From contig JAVJSD010000143.1 of the NCBI GenBank assembly GCA_040219575.1, forward strand, positions 1 to 43,629: a stretch of 43,629 nt of DNA. The letters are read 5' to 3'. The DNA is from JAVJSD01 sp040219575. GTDB taxonomy: Bacteria > Planctomycetota > Planctomycetia > Pirellulales > Pirellulaceae. Of this stretch, positions 42,601-43,629 are shown piece after piece. The notes beneath the pieces are model-generated. The model saw only the letters and a program-made list of their open reading frames with translations. It ran no database searches and had not been told where the DNA came from. The position numbers and the translations under genes were made by a program. Position 1 is the first letter of the stretch. Every line of letters starts with the position of its first letter.

Positions 42601-42946
42601 TAGCGGGCTCGCCCTTCGGGGCGCAATCGAGCGACTGTCCCGCGCCCAAGGCGTGTTTACGATCGCCGCGGCCTCCTCATCGGAAGAGGCGCAGGAGACT
42701 GACGAACTCGGACACGGTGTGCTCACCTACGCGCTCTTGGCGGGCCTCAAGGCTGTCGACCGTGGACCTCTGGCTGGGAAGTACGTTCGCCCCAGCGGCC
42801 CGGAACGTGTGGTGGACGTAATGGAGTGGTTCGCGTTCGCCTCGGGGCAGGTTCCGCGGCTTACGGACCAACTGTTTGGAGCTTCTCAGCATGTGCAGAC
42901 TGGCATTCAGGGCAGCAGTTTTCCCGTGCTGCCTTTGGACGACTGA
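39608..42946 (+). CDS. Secreted PEGA-WD40-caspase protein
   Basis: This 1112-residue protein has a signal peptide (VIGLSAMLIAASAESHGQ), a PEGA-like domain (about 35-105; VPRGTVVKVDGRDYGEKREL) and a WD40 region (about 110-680). The first blades there are canonical (VILWNAQTGRQLRVLRGH) and later ones degenerate. The linker RDWLVTTPNGFFDGTEAARN, the GSWESEP beta domain and the caspase domain (848-1112) with His930 (LAGHGTM) and Cys985 follow. The Cys motif here is FDTCASGG rather than the TCQSGG of its four paralogues, and the C-terminus (LFGASQHVQTG) is the most divergent. AGGAG (39597-39601) six bases before ATG 39608 supports the start. It is the last caspase gene on the right side of the island. 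Confidence 0.9.
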   Translation: MVAAKDVFRTVIGLSAMLIAASAESHGQDELLPQDTSVLEIIVPRGTVVKVDGRDYGEKRELTFRSLKPGTEYSSQIVLQFADGAATSKKVAIRGGRKVVVSAASPKAIRPELVPQTGHSDTVNAAALSPDGRLAATASDDTTVILWNAQTGRQLRVLRGHAKEVNSVRFSHSGKYLASCGDDARAIVWNATTGAKLREFVSHDLKLGVDRHLSLTGPNRVAFSENDQRLYCAEVNKWSDRTDSESIVWDVSSGATVASYLKEERPPTWLESVSHVDRRLFLRDDGVHLAFSRDDDLFQFRVRSGEAVVWATMRPYSSQMLRCVKSDEQYSVPSQLEVLDLATGATLWRQKYDAIHGMGYSLNGRYLWLAHPVDRDAGTGGFQEKLVVCDANTRAIESSLLSANVSIPFFVSDSPFLSLSSDGRGVVLLTPRSDDDIDNLAEVRDLPSGNLRFRSSLAPPSKSSPLLKSHVIDASFSPDSATVFAALSEPGSRARGDVLVAWNARTGERRWSKDIAVARGERAQVYNFDDLSVSTNGRTVVITGLFTDFPNRSSDGETKTVLFVFDATSGRHLKTLSIGDPYRNFDEKIMYPSRPTYEVVSFSPDSRLLLSCGTQGVTAAGRCYLTDLESGRHLLRVDHVRSGGFNSAGDKVFLCMLDGTLRVFDVATREPLLNITHLNEGRDWLVTTPNGFFDGTEAARNMVAYRVEGQVVPVDRFFQDFYRPGLQEEVLSGGRPLPPTEFGRAQPPLVRIVSPRSTGVFSRKVTLEVEIVDRGGGVSGLSLFQNGARVAAPGQTRRQDDKVYRTFEVALIEGENRLKVAAANGDGSWESEPAEIVLTFEEPLEKSELYVVAVGVNDYSDASLKLRFAAPDAGSVAELFERRGADLYENVHIARVLEAKATSENIKQAIRQAAAKSRPQDTLVLFLAGHGTMVGQRYYFVPADFRKQAERLDEDVRMQGLPADDLFDYLGTAGALKRIVIFDTCASGGALAIASQGRSGLALRGAIERLSRAQGVFTIAAASSSEEAQETDELGHGVLTYALLAGLKAVDRGPLAGKYVRPSGPERVVDVMEWFAFASGQVPRLTDQLFGASQHVQTGIQGSSFPVLPLDD

Positions 42947-42951
42947 CCTGC

Positions 42952-43374
42952 TCATTTCACGAGATTCGCAGCATCCTGGGTGCGGCGATTTGCCGGTGGC
43001 GTACGAATTGTGTACATACATCCCGCTCCCCATTGCTCAAGTTCTAGCTTCATCGAGAAGCTGATCTGTTCGAATGCCTCGAGAAATGCTGCTTCAACCG
43101 CGGACGAATCTCCAGCGCGACAGAAGATGGCGTCGTGCAGGGTGACGATTGGGATCTGCTTGACCAGCCGCGGGGCGACCTGCTCAATCACCAGCCAAGC
43201 TTCCAGGCTTTGAAGATGACGGATAAGATTCCCGTGATCTTCCTGGTTGAACCACTGCACGAAACGATGGATCGAGGGAAACCTCTCGTGGAACACCGAC
43301 TCAACGGCACGTGGTGGGTAACCGCCCTTTTTCGCCAGCACGTCCTTCATGAACTCTTCCTCGTCTGGAACCAT
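42952..43374 (-). pseudogene. C-terminal fragment, possibly phage/plasmid-type DNA polymerase-like
   Basis: On the minus strand about 140 codons read as real protein from MVPDEEEFMKDVL through RFPSIHRFVQWFNQEDHG, HLQSLEAWLVIEQVAPRLVK and IPIVTLHDAIFC to the stop at 42952. The LQxxEAxxVI...PIVTLHD pattern recalls the end of family-A-type polymerases of mobile elements (HD near motif C), but I am not sure of this. Further upstream on this strand the reading is simply antisense to a TPR gene, so the fragment has lost its N-terminal part at about 43370. It converges on the last caspase gene. It may be debris of a mobile element. Confidence 0.35.
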
Positions 43375-43629
43375 TTGGGGGCGGCGTACTCGGCGGCGGG
43401 GCGGACCGACGAAGGACTGGCTGCGTTTGAACGGGCGATCGCGCTCGCGCCGGAACTGGCCGACGCGCACTACAACCTCGGGACGGCACTGCGGCAACTC
43501 GACCGGCTCGAAGAAGCGCTCGCCGGCCTGCGGCGGGCTGTTGAATTGAATCCGCGTTTCGCCGAGGCGCACTTCAACCTCGGCAACCTGCTGCGCGACC
43601 AGGACCGGCTTGATGAGGCGATCGAGTCG
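43369..43629 (+). pseudogene. TPR protein fragment, 5' truncated, runs off the window
   Basis: From 43369 the plus strand encodes consecutive TPR units of the classic type (NHLGAAYSAAGRTDEGLAAF, then DAHYNLGTALRQLDRLEEAL, then EAHFNLGNLLRDQDRLDEAI) to the window end. No start codon with a ribosome-binding site precedes it; the in-frame sequence upstream is antisense to the polymerase-like fragment. The gene therefore appears to have lost its 5' part at the same junction that truncates its neighbour. It may instead be a chimera that starts at an upstream ATG (43267). Confidence 0.6.

Overview
This 43.6-kb window is a GC-rich bacterial chromosome segment, most likely from the Planctomycetota. 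The evidence is a short N-terminal beta domain recurring in six secreted proteins that resembles the planctomycete-specific TIGR03000/PEGA-like domain, giant secreted WD40-caspase fusions, and an unusually long ECF-like sigma factor with a TPR-bearing anti-sigma-like partner. No organism can be named from sequence alone.

Layout. (1) 1-2273: ordinary genes: the frameshifted 3' end of an Nramp-type metal transporter, a YceI-like exported protein and an isoprenylcysteine-methyltransferase-like membrane enzyme. (2) 2274-3037: non-coding, holding a 3' tRNA fragment (a possible integration scar) and a bidirectional-terminator-like hairpin. (3) 3038-42946: a caspase island. It has eleven genes with an intact caspase-fold (C14) His/Cys dyad and one TPR-CHAT gene with the related dyad. 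Five are PEGA-WD40-caspases (one reversed at 3038-8767, four in tandem at 28518-42946), two are DUF4384-caspases, two are caspase-FGE fusions, one is a caspase with a CsgG/FlgO-like tail, and one is a small caspase in an operon with a sigma factor and anti-sigma-like protein. Remnants of two further family members lie at 12623-12802 and 35664-35847. (4) 42952-43629: two broken gene pieces meeting head-on, a polymerase-like C-terminal fragment and a TPR gene lacking its 5' end.

The centrepiece is a complete diversity-generating retroelement (DGR) at about 16.2-20.1 kb: target gene with its variable repeat (VR, 18021-18143), HRDC-domain accessory gene, reverse transcriptase, and template repeat (TR, 19815-19937) starting one base after the RT stop codon. 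VR and TR align without gaps over 123 bp with 20 differences; 19 are at template adenines. The target is an exported PEGA - caspase - EF-hand-like loop - FGE/C-type-lectin-fold protein, so the retroelement rewrites the probable ligand-binding face of a caspase-family protease. A paralogous caspase-FGE gene at 10787-12580 lacks a templated VR and serves as an undiversified comparison.

How the parts may work together (inference): almost every protease has a signal peptide and a sensor or scaffold module (WD40, DUF4384, FGE, TPR, PEGA), so the island looks like a bank of envelope or secreted caspase-type signalling proteases. One is hypermutable, and one is under its own sigma/anti-sigma switch. 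Defence, self-recognition, programmed death and developmental signalling all remain possible.
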